From Acetatifactor sp. (lineage in GTDB: Bacteria; Bacillota; Clostridia; Lachnospirales; Lachnospiraceae): a stretch of DNA of 64,000 nucleotides. Under the pieces are notes generated by a model. The model was not told where the DNA came from and did no database searches. It saw only the letters and a program-made list of their open reading frames with translations. The stretch spans positions 64,990 to 128,989 of the forward strand of contig JAILHH010000001.1 in the NCBI GenBank assembly GCA_024695935.1, in the 5' to 3' direction. Below are positions 1 through 7,782 of the stretch, one piece after another. The position numbers and the translations under genes are program-made. Each line of letters starts with the position of its first letter. Within the stretch, counting starts at the first letter, position 1.

Positions 1-584
1 ATGCCATGACTATCACACTTCTTACCGATTCCCAGGGCAGAAAGATGGGTAAGACTGCCGGTAATGCGGTATGGCTTGATCCCAACAAGACATCTCCTTT
101 TGATTTTTATCAGTACTGGAGAAATGTTGACGATGCCGATGTTATAAAGTGTATCAAGATGCTTACATTCCTTCCCATGGAAGAGATCAGAGAAATGGAA
201 AAATGGGAGGGTGCTCAGCTTAATAAGGCCAAGGAGATCCTGGCTTATGAACTTACAAATCTGGTTCACGGAAAAGAAGAAGCAGATAAGGCACAGGATT
301 CCGCAAGAGCTTTGTTCGGAAGCGGAAATGCTTCTGAGATGCCCACTGCAACACTTACTGAGGCAGATTTTATGGACGGAAAGATCGATATTCTTCAGGT
401 CCTTGTAAAAGCCGGTCTCAATCAGTCAAGAAATGAGGCAAGACGTGCCGTTGAGCAGGGCGGTGTCGTAGTAAACGACGAGAAAGTGACAGATATAAAG
501 ACTTCCTATGATGCCGATGCGTTTAAGGGCGACGGTTTAGTGGTCAGACGCGGAAAGAAGAATTTCAAAAAAGTAGTAATGTAA
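1..584 (+). CDS. tyrS: Tyrosyl-tRNA synthetase, C-terminal part (5' end outside window)
   Basis: The reading frame is open from the first bases, so the gene is cut by the window edge and only about 193 C-terminal residues are seen. TyrS charges tRNA-Tyr with tyrosine in the cytoplasm. The fragment begins just before the KMSKS-type loop, here KMGKT, followed by GNAVWLDPNKTSPFDFYQYW, which is typical of bacterial TyrS. The last 65 or so residues form an S4 RNA-binding domain (LVKAGLNQSRNEARRAVEQG). Bacterial TyrS is usually about 400-420 residues, so roughly half is missing. A long inverted repeat with a T-run follows the stop codon. Confidence 0.95.
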   Translation, partial: AMTITLLTDSQGRKMGKTAGNAVWLDPNKTSPFDFYQYWRNVDDADVIKCIKMLTFLPMEEIREMEKWEGAQLNKAKEILAYELTNLVHGKEEADKAQDSARALFGSGNASEMPTATLTEADFMDGKIDILQVLVKAGLNQSRNEARRAVEQGGVVVNDEKVTDIKTSYDADAFKGDGLVVRRGKKNFKKVVM

Positions 585-598
585 AATTATTAATTTTG

Positions 599-683
599 AC
601 CCACTCTCATCTATATTTTGGGCTGTGTCTATGGAATTTAGATAAATTGCTCAATATGTAGAAAAAGGAGAGTGGGTTTTTTG
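599..683 (+). terminator. Terminator-like long inverted repeat after tyrS
   Basis: ACCCACTCTC (599-608) pairs perfectly with GAGAGTGGGT (668-677), and six T's follow directly. The loop is unusually long (59 nt) and could form internal helices, for example ATCTA near 609 with TAGAT near 642. Position and T-run suggest intrinsic termination of tyrS. Confidence 0.7.
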
Positions 684-712
684 TTGCTTTTTTCATAACA
701 AATTAGTATAAT
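684..712 (+). promoter_or_regulatory. Sigma-70 type promoter of the nucleoside salvage operon
   Basis: TTGCTT (684-689), a 17-nt spacer and a consensus TATAAT (707-712) lie just after the tyrS terminator and about 48 nt before punA. Transcription would start near 719. Confidence 0.65.
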
Positions 713-760
713 ATATTCGGACGTTTTGCTTATATTTTCCGGAAATTATGGAGGTATACA

Positions 761-1579
761 ATGGATTCTTATGAAAAACTGCTTCAATGTCTTAAATGTG
801 TCAGAAATAAATCCGATTTCGTCCCTAAGGTTGCCCTGATCCTGGGTTCGGGTCTTGGAGATTATGCCAACAATATCCGTGTGGATTCTCAGATCAGTTA
901 TCAGGATATTGAGGGCTTTCCGGTTTCCACCGTTCCCGGTCATGACGGAAAATTTCTCTTCGGTTATATCGATCATGTGCCTGTTGTGTGCATGAAGGGA
1001 AGAGTTCATTACTATGAAGGATATGATATCGAAGATGTGGTATTACCCATACGCCTCATGAAAATGATGGGTGCGGAGATACTGTTTTTGACAAATGCCG
1101 CAGGCGGTATCAATCTTGATTTCAATGTTGGAAATCTGATGCTTATAAAGGATCAGATATCCTGTTTTGTTCCAAATCCTCTCAGGGGAAAGAATATATC
1201 CGAACTGGGTCTCAGATTCCCGGATATGACTCATATTTATGATGAACAATTAAATGATATTATAAAGCGTAAGGCTTATGAACTTGAGATCTCTTTGAGA
1301 GAAGGTGTTTATGTTCAGCTGCAGGGACCTTCCTATGAGACTCCCGCAGAGATAAGAATGCTGCGCACCATGGGCGGCGATGCGGTAGGTATGAGTACCG
1401 GCGTGGAGGCTATCGCAGCAAGACATATGGGTATGAGAGTTTGCGGTATATCCTGCATCAGCAATATGGCTGCAGGTGTGTTTGACAAGCCTCTTGATCA
1501 TGAGGAGGTCAGAAAGGCCGCAGATATGGCTTCCGCTAATTTTACTAAGCTTGTTACCGAATCTGTCAGAGGATTTTAA
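761..1579 (+). CDS. punA: Purine nucleoside phosphorylase (trimeric type)
   Basis: This enzyme splits purine nucleosides with phosphate into the free base and (deoxy)ribose-1-phosphate. The 272 residues match the small trimeric PNP family. Visible motifs are GSGLG near residue 30, VPGHDGKFLFG (phosphate site), GRVHYYEGYD, LTNAAGGIN and PSYETPAEIRM; the later ISCISNMAAG segment carries the purine-contacting Asn. The start has GGAGG (750-754) 6 nt upstream and follows a good promoter. It heads an operon with cytidine deaminase, an amidohydrolase and a purine permease, so the role is salvage of nucleosides. Confidence 0.93.
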   Translation: MDSYEKLLQCLKCVRNKSDFVPKVALILGSGLGDYANNIRVDSQISYQDIEGFPVSTVPGHDGKFLFGYIDHVPVVCMKGRVHYYEGYDIEDVVLPIRLMKMMGAEILFLTNAAGGINLDFNVGNLMLIKDQISCFVPNPLRGKNISELGLRFPDMTHIYDEQLNDIIKRKAYELEISLREGVYVQLQGPSYETPAEIRMLRTMGGDAVGMSTGVEAIAARHMGMRVCGISCISNMAAGVFDKPLDHEEVRKAADMASANFTKLVTESVRGF

Positions 1580-1580
1580 T

Positions 1581-1994
1581 ATGTTTGATGTAAGAGAATT
1601 GATCTTCAGTGCTTTGGAAGCAAGAAAAAGTGCATATGTGCCATATTCCCATTACAAAGTGGGCGCGGCACTTTTATGTAAAGACGGTTTGATCTTCAGA
1701 GGGTGTAATGTGGAGAATTCATCATACGGAGCTACGAATTGTGCTGAGCGAACAGCATTTTTCAAGGCTGTTTCCGAAGATGAAAGAGAGTTTGAGGCTA
1801 TTGCCATAGTGGGGGCTCTTGAAGGCAGAGAACCTACTGAATATGCTTATCCCTGCGGCATCTGCAGGCAGGTGATGAGTGAATTTTGCTGGGATGATTT
1901 TAAGGTCATTGTGGCAAATTCTGTTGATGACTATAAAATTTATACTCTGGGTGAACTTTTGCCCGCATCATTCGGAGGCGATTCCATCAAATGA
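1581..1994 (+). CDS. cdd: Cytidine deaminase
   Basis: Converts cytidine and deoxycytidine to uridine and deoxyuridine. The 137-residue protein has the zinc-site pattern of the family: C54-A-E56 in NCAERTAFF, and C92 and C95 in PCGICRQ; E56 is the expected proton shuttle. The ATG at 1581 immediately follows the punA stop, so the two are probably translationally coupled. The frame is open further upstream inside punA, but alignment with the family starts at MFDVRELI. Its end overlaps the next gene by ATGA. Confidence 0.94.
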   Translation: MFDVRELIFSALEARKSAYVPYSHYKVGAALLCKDGLIFRGCNVENSSYGATNCAERTAFFKAVSEDEREFEAIAIVGALEGREPTEYAYPCGICRQVMSEFCWDDFKVIVANSVDDYKIYTLGELLPASFGGDSIK

Positions 1995-3295
1995 ATATCA
2001 GACTTTATAATGCGAAAATCCTGTCAATGAATGCCGATGAGGACATTTTTGACGGAGAGATCTGGATCAAAGATGACAAGATTGTTTATGTGGGAGATGT
2101 AAATTCAGGTGTTTTCGGGTCTGAAAACGAAGATATCCCCCTTAAACAGTGGGACAGGGAGATAGATTGCAAAGGCAATCTGTTAATGCCCGGTTTCAAG
2201 GATGCTCACACCCATTCCCCCATGACATTTTTAAGGTCCTATGCGGATGATCTTCCATTGGACAAATGGCTTAACGAAAAGGTTTTTCCCAATGAGGAAA
2301 AACTTGATGGAGATTCCATCAGAGCCTTTGCAAAGGTGGCCGTTCTGGAATATCTTCACAGCGGTATTACAGGTATTTTTGATATGTACCTGCAGCCGGA
2401 TGTGGTGGGTGAAGTCTGCGAAGAAATGGGTATGAGATGTGTTCTTGTAAGCGGCCTGAATAATTTTACATCATCCATCGAACAGACTCAGAAAGAGTAT
2501 TTAAGGTGGAACGAGCCGGATTCCCTTATCAGCTATAAACTTGGATTCCATGCAGAGTATACCTGCTCGAGAGACCTTCTTATCAGGTTATCGGAGCTGT
2601 CCCACCATTATAAGGCACCTGTATATTGTCATCTTTCCGAGACGAAAAAGGAAGTTGATGAATGCGTCTCAAAATACGGTATGACGCCTACAGTATTTTT
2701 AAACAGCCTGGGACTTTTTGACTTTGGCGGAGGCGGTTATCATTGCGTTTATATGACAGGTCAGGATATGGATATATTTGAGAGAAGGAGACTCTCAGTT
2801 ATCACCAATCCCGCTTCAAATGTCAAACTTGCCAGCGGAATAGCTCCCATCAAAGACTTTTTGAACAGACATATTCCCGTTGCCATAGGCACCGACGGAC
2901 CTGCCAGCAATAATTCACTTAGTCTGTTAAAAGAGATGTATCTGGTATCCACTTTGTCAAAGATCAGGGAGAACGACCCTGCAGGCATCGATGCCTTAGA
3001 GATAATGAAAATGGCTACAGTTAACGGTTCAAAAGCCATGGGACTTCGCGACAGCGTGTGCCTTGAGAGAGGTCAGAAGGCGGATATCGTTATGATCGAT
3101 CTGAATCAGCCTAATATGCAGCCTGTAAACAATATCCGTAAAAATATTGTTTATTCAGCTGATGACAGTAATATCAAGATGACCATGATAAACGGAAAGA
3201 TCCTTTATTATGACGGTGAATATTTTGTGGGAGAAGATCCCGAAAATATTTACAAAAGTGCCAATAAGCTGGTAAAGCAACTGCTTTATTCATAA
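1991..3295 (+). CDS. mtaD: Amidohydrolase, methylthioadenosine/S-adenosylhomocysteine deaminase-like
   Basis: A 434-residue metal-dependent hydrolase of the chlorohydrolase/MtaD group, which deaminates purine-like substrates such as MTA, SAH or adenosine. Metal ligand motifs are visible: DAHTHSPM (H73, H75), FHAEYTCS, CHLSETKKEVDE and GTDGPASNNS (the catalytic Asp region). A beta-sandwich half-domain is formed by both ends (MNIRLYNAK and MINGKILYYDG). It overlaps cdd by 4 nt. The operon supports a purine nucleoside or base substrate; guanine deaminase is a less likely alternative. The exact substrate cannot be read from sequence. Confidence 0.8.
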   Translation: MNIRLYNAKILSMNADEDIFDGEIWIKDDKIVYVGDVNSGVFGSENEDIPLKQWDREIDCKGNLLMPGFKDAHTHSPMTFLRSYADDLPLDKWLNEKVFPNEEKLDGDSIRAFAKVAVLEYLHSGITGIFDMYLQPDVVGEVCEEMGMRCVLVSGLNNFTSSIEQTQKEYLRWNEPDSLISYKLGFHAEYTCSRDLLIRLSELSHHYKAPVYCHLSETKKEVDECVSKYGMTPTVFLNSLGLFDFGGGGYHCVYMTGQDMDIFERRRLSVITNPASNVKLASGIAPIKDFLNRHIPVAIGTDGPASNNSLSLLKEMYLVSTLSKIRENDPAGIDALEIMKMATVNGSKAMGLRDSVCLERGQKADIVMIDLNQPNMQPVNNIRKNIVYSADDSNIKMTMINGKILYYDGEYFVGEDPENIYKSANKLVKQLLYS

Positions 3296-3325
3296 ATTAC
3301 ATGAACATTGACAAAGGAGGTTACT

Positions 3326-4750
3326 ATGTTCGAAAAAATCTTCAAATTGAAGGAAAACGGCAGTGATGTAAAGACAGAAGTCTTAGCCGGTCTTACCACT
3401 TTCATGACCATGGCTTACATTATTGCACTCAATCCTAATCTGCTTACTAATTGGGATAGTGGGTCGGATCTTTGGAAGGGTGTTTTCCTGGCAACCTGTG
3501 TTGCTTCATCCATCGGTATGTTTGTGATGGCCTTTCTTGCAAACAAACCTTTTGCAATGGCTCCCGGAATGGGACTCAATGCATTCTTTGCGGTTGTTGT
3601 GGGAAATATCGCAGGTATCACCGGATTAACTTATCTCGAATCCTTCCAGGCTGCACTTTGCATCATTTTGGTGGAAGGTATTATATTTATAATCCTTTCT
3701 GTGTTTAAGATCAGAGAAAAGATCGTAGATGCCATCCCTCTCGGAGTAAGAATGGGTATCGCACCTGCCATCGGTCTTATGATCATGAATATCGGATTTG
3801 GTTCAAATGTGGGTATTTATTCATCCACGGGCGGTCCTTTTTATGTTATGAGAGATTTCTTTGGTTCTCTTTCGGCAGGATATGCAAAGACTACAATGGG
3901 TGAAGGATACAGTAAGATGGTCCTCACTGCAGTAACAATGCTTATCGGACTGTTTGTGATAATAATCCTTTCCGCAAAAGGCTTTAAATTCTCAGTTATC
4001 GTGGGAATGCTTGTGAGCAGTGTTATCTACTGGGTCGCAGATGCGGCATTTTTAAAGGAAGATCCCTTTGGTGCCATTAAAGGCGCAAGCTGGCTTCCAC
4101 CCTTTAAGGAAATGGCAGAGACCACTCTGTTTAAGTTTGATTTTCCTGATTTCTTTAAGATAGGATGGGCAACAGCCCTTACTCTTATCATTACATTCTG
4201 CCTCATCGATATGTTTGATACCATCGGAACTTTGGTTGGTACCGCAGAGAGAGCCGGAATGCTTGATAAAGACGGAAAGATGCCAAAGATGAAGGAAGCT
4301 CTTCTTGCGGATGCAATTGGTACTGTTTCAGGTGCCTGCACCGGTACTTCCACAGTCACAACCTTTATCGAATCCGCTTCAGGTGTTGAAGCAGGAGGCC
4401 GTACCGGTCTTACAGCACTCACAACAGGTATCATGTTCCTGTTATGTATGTTTATCAGTCCCATTGCGGCAGTTATTCCCGCAGCAGCCACATCCGCTGC
4501 TCTTATCTATGTGGGTATCTTAATGCTGTCCGGTTTAAAGAATGTTCACTTTGATAATTTTGAAGAGAGCGTTCCTGTTTCTCTGATGTTACTGGCAATG
4601 CCTATTTCAGGATCCATCGGCCATGCCATCGGTATCGGACTTATCGCATTTACTGTTATCAAACTCTTTACAGGAAAGGCAAAAGATGTTTCAGTTTTAA
4701 CTTATATTCTTTCTGTTATTTTCCTTGTAAAATTCTTCGCAGCAATTTAA
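3326..4750 (+). CDS. NCS2 family purine (adenine/guanine/hypoxanthine) permease
   Basis: A 474-residue multi-pass membrane protein of the AzgA/PbuG branch of the NCS2 family, which imports purine bases by cation symport. The diagnostic stretch MAPGMGLNAFFA is present near residue 75, and hydrophobic segments recur to the C-terminus. The start was placed at the ATG at 3326 because AAAGGAGG (3313-3320) sits 5 nt before it; an in-frame TTG at 3308 lies upstream of that ribosome site. It is the last gene of the salvage operon and is followed by a strong terminator. Confidence 0.9.
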   Translation: MFEKIFKLKENGSDVKTEVLAGLTTFMTMAYIIALNPNLLTNWDSGSDLWKGVFLATCVASSIGMFVMAFLANKPFAMAPGMGLNAFFAVVVGNIAGITGLTYLESFQAALCIILVEGIIFIILSVFKIREKIVDAIPLGVRMGIAPAIGLMIMNIGFGSNVGIYSSTGGPFYVMRDFFGSLSAGYAKTTMGEGYSKMVLTAVTMLIGLFVIIILSAKGFKFSVIVGMLVSSVIYWVADAAFLKEDPFGAIKGASWLPPFKEMAETTLFKFDFPDFFKIGWATALTLIITFCLIDMFDTIGTLVGTAERAGMLDKDGKMPKMKEALLADAIGTVSGACTGTSTVTTFIESASGVEAGGRTGLTALTTGIMFLLCMFISPIAAVIPAAATSAALIYVGILMLSGLKNVHFDNFEESVPVSLMLLAMPISGSIGHAIGIGLIAFTVIKLFTGKAKDVSVLTYILSVIFLVKFFAAI

Positions 4751-4766
4751 AATTGACTTTGAAAAT

Positions 4767-4799
4767 GGCGGGAGAGTCATTCTCCCGCCTTTAATTTTG
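4767..4799 (+). terminator. Intrinsic terminator of the salvage operon
   Basis: Perfect 9-bp GC-rich stem GGCGGGAGA (4767-4775) / TCTCCCGCC (4781-4789), 5-nt loop, then TTTAATTTT. Confidence 0.9.
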
Positions 4800-4829
4800 C
4801 TTGATAATAAGGCACAAACGGAGATACGT

Positions 4830-6503
4830 ATGGAGCAATATGTAATTATATTTTTTATAATCCTGTTTTTTGCGATAATGATCTTTTCACAGATCTTAAA
4901 TAATAAAAAGAGAAAAAAAGCCCTTATGGAGACCCTTAAGAATATCAGAGGGAAGCATCCTGAGAAAAGAGTAGACTCCGAGAGATGGAATCATATAGGT
5001 GCATACTTTAAAAGGTCGGCATCAGGGGAGCATGTAGATGATATAACCTGGAACGATCTTGACATGGACGATATCTATAAAAGACTGGATTATACCCTTT
5101 CTTCAAGCGGGGAAGAATATCTGTACAGACTTTTAAGGGAAAGCTTTAACAAAAATATTGTGGATCCGGATAGACTTGAGAAAATGGTCGCAAGATTTAA
5201 AGATGATGACGACTTGAGGATCAGGCTCTCTGTGATACTTAACGACCTGGGCCACTCCGGAAAGTTTTCTCTGTGGGAATATATGGATAATCTTGACTAT
5301 TTGGGAGAGCGCTCGAATGTGTCCGAGTATCTCTTAAATTTGTGCTTCATAATACTTATCGCTCTGATACCCATCAATCCTGCTGTTTTTACGGTGCTTA
5401 CGGTACTGTTTATACTTTACAGAATCATCACTTATTTTCGATTTAAGGGTGAGATTGAACCGTATCTGATCAGTGTGAGGTTTTTATCGGAACTTGTGTC
5501 AAGCTCCGATCAGATGTCAAACTTTGATGAGTTAAAAGACTTTGCTGATGAAGAACTTTACAAGAGCTTAAAGACTTTTTCAAGGATTAAGAAAAGCGCA
5601 TCATTTTTGGCTAAGAGCGGATCAAATTATTCCACTTCTGATTTCTCCGAGATGTTTATGGATTATATAAAAATGATGACCCACGTGGACATCATTATAT
5701 TTAATAATCTCTTAAAAAAGATAAACGGTAATCTCGAAAAAATAGAAAAGATATATGATTTTGCAGGTTTCCTGGATGCGGCTATCTCAGTTTACCTCTT
5801 TAGAGAATCAATTGAAACTTACTGCATTCCAAAGAGAGGTGATTTTATAAAGGCATCTCAGATTTACCATCCTCTTTTGACAGACCCTGTGAAAAATGAT
5901 ATTACTGCAGAAAAGTCAGTTCTTTTAACTGGATCAAATGCCTCAGGAAAATCCACATTTTTAAAGGCTGTTGCGGTTAATGTGATCCTTGCAGGGGCAA
6001 TAAATACGGCTACTGCGGAGGAATTCTTTACACCGGACTTTAGGATCTATTCCTCCATGGCACTAAGAGATTCCATTCAGGACGGAAAGAGCTTCTTTGT
6101 GGTGGAGATAGGATCCCTTAAAAGGATTTATGAAGGAAGTTTAGCGTCAAAGAGACCTGTCATCTGCTTTGTGGATGAGGTCTTAAGGGGAACCAATACG
6201 GTTGAGAGGATCGCTGCTTCCACCTCGGTTTTACAGGAGTTTGCAGAGAATGGAATTATATGCTTTGCCGCAACTCATGATATTGAACTTACTTCCACTT
6301 TAAGCGGGCTTTTTGATAATTATCATTTTGAGGAATTTGTGGAAGACGGGGAAGTCAAATTCCCTTATAAACTTTTGGAGGGGCCTTCGGTTTCAAGGAA
6401 TGCATTACAGCTTATCGGGCAGTTTGGATTTCCTGAAAATGCTGTCAAAAAGGCAAGGAAAATGGTGGAACAGTTTAACGATAAGGGCATATGGAATTCT
6501 TGA
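4830..6503 (+). CDS. Membrane-anchored MutS-like ATPase
   Basis: A 557-residue protein with the ABC-type ATPase domain of the MutS family at its C-terminus: Walker A GSNASGKSTF (about residue 368), then CFVDEVLRGTNTVERIA as Walker B/signature and the ATHDIELT histidine switch. Unlike true MutS or MutS2 it has no N-terminal mismatch or clamp domains of normal size. It starts with a hydrophobic helix (YVIIFFIILFFAIMIF) and has a second hydrophobic pair near residues 170-205, so it is probably membrane bound. The start at 4830 has a GGAGA site; TTG at 4797 is inside the preceding terminator and was rejected. The function is unknown; mismatch repair is unlikely, since mutS and mutL are found downstream. 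Confidence 0.75.
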   Translation: MEQYVIIFFIILFFAIMIFSQILNNKKRKKALMETLKNIRGKHPEKRVDSERWNHIGAYFKRSASGEHVDDITWNDLDMDDIYKRLDYTLSSSGEEYLYRLLRESFNKNIVDPDRLEKMVARFKDDDDLRIRLSVILNDLGHSGKFSLWEYMDNLDYLGERSNVSEYLLNLCFIILIALIPINPAVFTVLTVLFILYRIITYFRFKGEIEPYLISVRFLSELVSSSDQMSNFDELKDFADEELYKSLKTFSRIKKSASFLAKSGSNYSTSDFSEMFMDYIKMMTHVDIIIFNNLLKKINGNLEKIEKIYDFAGFLDAAISVYLFRESIETYCIPKRGDFIKASQIYHPLLTDPVKNDITAEKSVLLTGSNASGKSTFLKAVAVNVILAGAINTATAEEFFTPDFRIYSSMALRDSIQDGKSFFVVEIGSLKRIYEGSLASKRPVICFVDEVLRGTNTVERIAASTSVLQEFAENGIICFAATHDIELTSTLSGLFDNYHFEEFVEDGEVKFPYKLLEGPSVSRNALQLIGQFGFPENAVKKARKMVEQFNDKGIWNS

Positions 6504-6556
6504 CTTGATTATGTTAAATTGATATACTTTTTTTTAGAGAACGGAGGAAAATAATT

Positions 6557-6706
6557 ATGGTCAGTTTTTTTAATTCATTTTTATCTTATCTGGTATTGGT
6601 TTTAATTTTCATAATTGTGGCCGGAGCCGGAGTTTTTGTTGGTATAAAGCTCAGCAACAGAAAAAATAAAAAAGAAAACTCCGAATTCGAAACAACACAG
6701 GAATAA
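6557..6706 (+). CDS. 49-aa single-pass membrane protein, unknown function
   Basis: A short ORF with a strong ribosome site (GGAGG, 6543-6547) reads MVSFFNSFLSYLVLVLIFI, continues through a hydrophobic helix with glycines (GAGVFVGIKL), and ends in a charged, basic then acidic tail (SNRKNKKENSEFETTQE). A terminator follows. From memory, similar short proteins of this pattern recur in Lachnospiraceae genomes and are sometimes given a misleading nitrogenase name; nothing here supports such a function. The layout suggests a membrane anchor with a cytoplasmic tail. Confidence 0.7.
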   Translation: MVSFFNSFLSYLVLVLIFIIVAGAGVFVGIKLSNRKNKKENSEFETTQE

Positions 6707-6712
6707 ATATCA

Positions 6713-6745
6713 GGCAGAAATCCTTTGGGGTTTCTGCCATTTTAA
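6713..6745 (+). terminator. Intrinsic terminator after the 49-aa gene
   Basis: GGCAGAAA (6713-6720) pairs with TTTCTGCC (6731-6738) over a 10-nt loop whose TCC/GGG ends could extend the stem; ATTTTAATATTT follows. Confidence 0.7.
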
Positions 6746-6770
6746 TATTTGATCATTTTTGTGAGGGATT

Positions 6771-7757
6771 ATGGCCAAGTCTGAAAATCAAAAGAAAAAA
6801 ATATTATATATCCTTGATATTTTGAGCAGGGAATCCGACGAAAAGCATCCGATAAAGACCAAAGATCTCATCGAAAAACTTAAGAGTAAAGGTGTGGAAG
6901 CAGAGAGAAAAAGTATCTATACAGATATAGATACTTTGATCGAGTTCGGTGCAGATATAAAAAAGCTTTCATCCAGAGAGGGCGGCGGGTGTTATCTTGC
7001 TTCCGGAAAGTTTGAACTGGCTGAGCTTAAGCTTTTGGTGGATGTGGTTCAGTCTTCAAAATTTATCACAGAAAAAAAGTCCAGAGAACTCATACATAAG
7101 CTTGAAAATATGACATCTTTGTATAATGCCGGCGCTTTGCAGAGAGATGTTTTGGTTTCCGGCAGGGTAAAGACTGAGAATGAGAGCATTTACAAGAATA
7201 TTGACAGTATCCACAATGCTATCAGAGAAAATCATGAGATAAGCTTTGAATATATGGACTGGAACATAAAAAAAGAGCTTGTAAGGCGTGATGATAAGAT
7301 CAGGGTGGTGAGTCCCTGGAATCTGATCTATGTGGATGAAAATTATTATCTTGCCGCATATGATGATGTATCCGGCATGATCCGCCATTACCGTGTGGAC
7401 AAGATGGGCAATGTGAAAGTTTTAAGCGAAAACAGAAAAGGAATCGATGTCATGAAGTCGATCGATGTCACCGAATATACCAAAAAGACCTTCGGAATGT
7501 TTGGCGGAGAAGAGGAGACTGTTTCATTGGTATTCCCCAATCGTCTGACAGGTGTGGTGGTGGACAGATTCGGTAAGGAAGTTACCCTTCGAAGTATTTC
7601 CGAAGAAAGCGTAAAGGCAAGAGTCAAAGTAAAATTGAGCGGTCAGTTTTACGGATGGCTCTCCGGTATCGGAAAAGATATAAAGGTCGAAAGCCCTGAA
7701 TATGTAAAGAATGGATACAGAGAGTATCTCTCGGATATATTAAAGGATTTCGACTAA
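6771..7757 (+). CDS. WYL-domain transcriptional regulator
   Basis: 328 residues. The N-terminal 70 or so form a winged helix-turn-helix of the HTH_11 type (RESDEKHPIKTKDLIEKL, then RKSIYTDIDTLIEFG). Residues about 140-225 form a WYL ligand-sensing domain (ISFEYMDWN, VVSPWNLIYVDENYYLAAYD, RHYRVDKM), and a C-terminal extension follows (residues 235-328). Such proteins sense nucleic acids or small ligands, often in DNA damage or defence settings, but here no defence genes are adjacent. It sits 25 nt upstream of nrdD on the same strand, so control of nrdD is possible but unproven. Confidence 0.85.
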   Translation: MAKSENQKKKILYILDILSRESDEKHPIKTKDLIEKLKSKGVEAERKSIYTDIDTLIEFGADIKKLSSREGGGCYLASGKFELAELKLLVDVVQSSKFITEKKSRELIHKLENMTSLYNAGALQRDVLVSGRVKTENESIYKNIDSIHNAIRENHEISFEYMDWNIKKELVRRDDKIRVVSPWNLIYVDENYYLAAYDDVSGMIRHYRVDKMGNVKVLSENRKGIDVMKSIDVTEYTKKTFGMFGGEEETVSLVFPNRLTGVVVDRFGKEVTLRSISEESVKARVKVKLSGQFYGWLSGIGKDIKVESPEYVKNGYREYLSDILKDFD

Positions 7758-7782
7758 GCACTTTTTTTTCGGGGGAAAGAAA

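Noticed and set aside
4027-4491. 154-codon frame antisense to the purine permease
   Set aside because: Shadow of hydrophobic coding sequence; low-complexity product.
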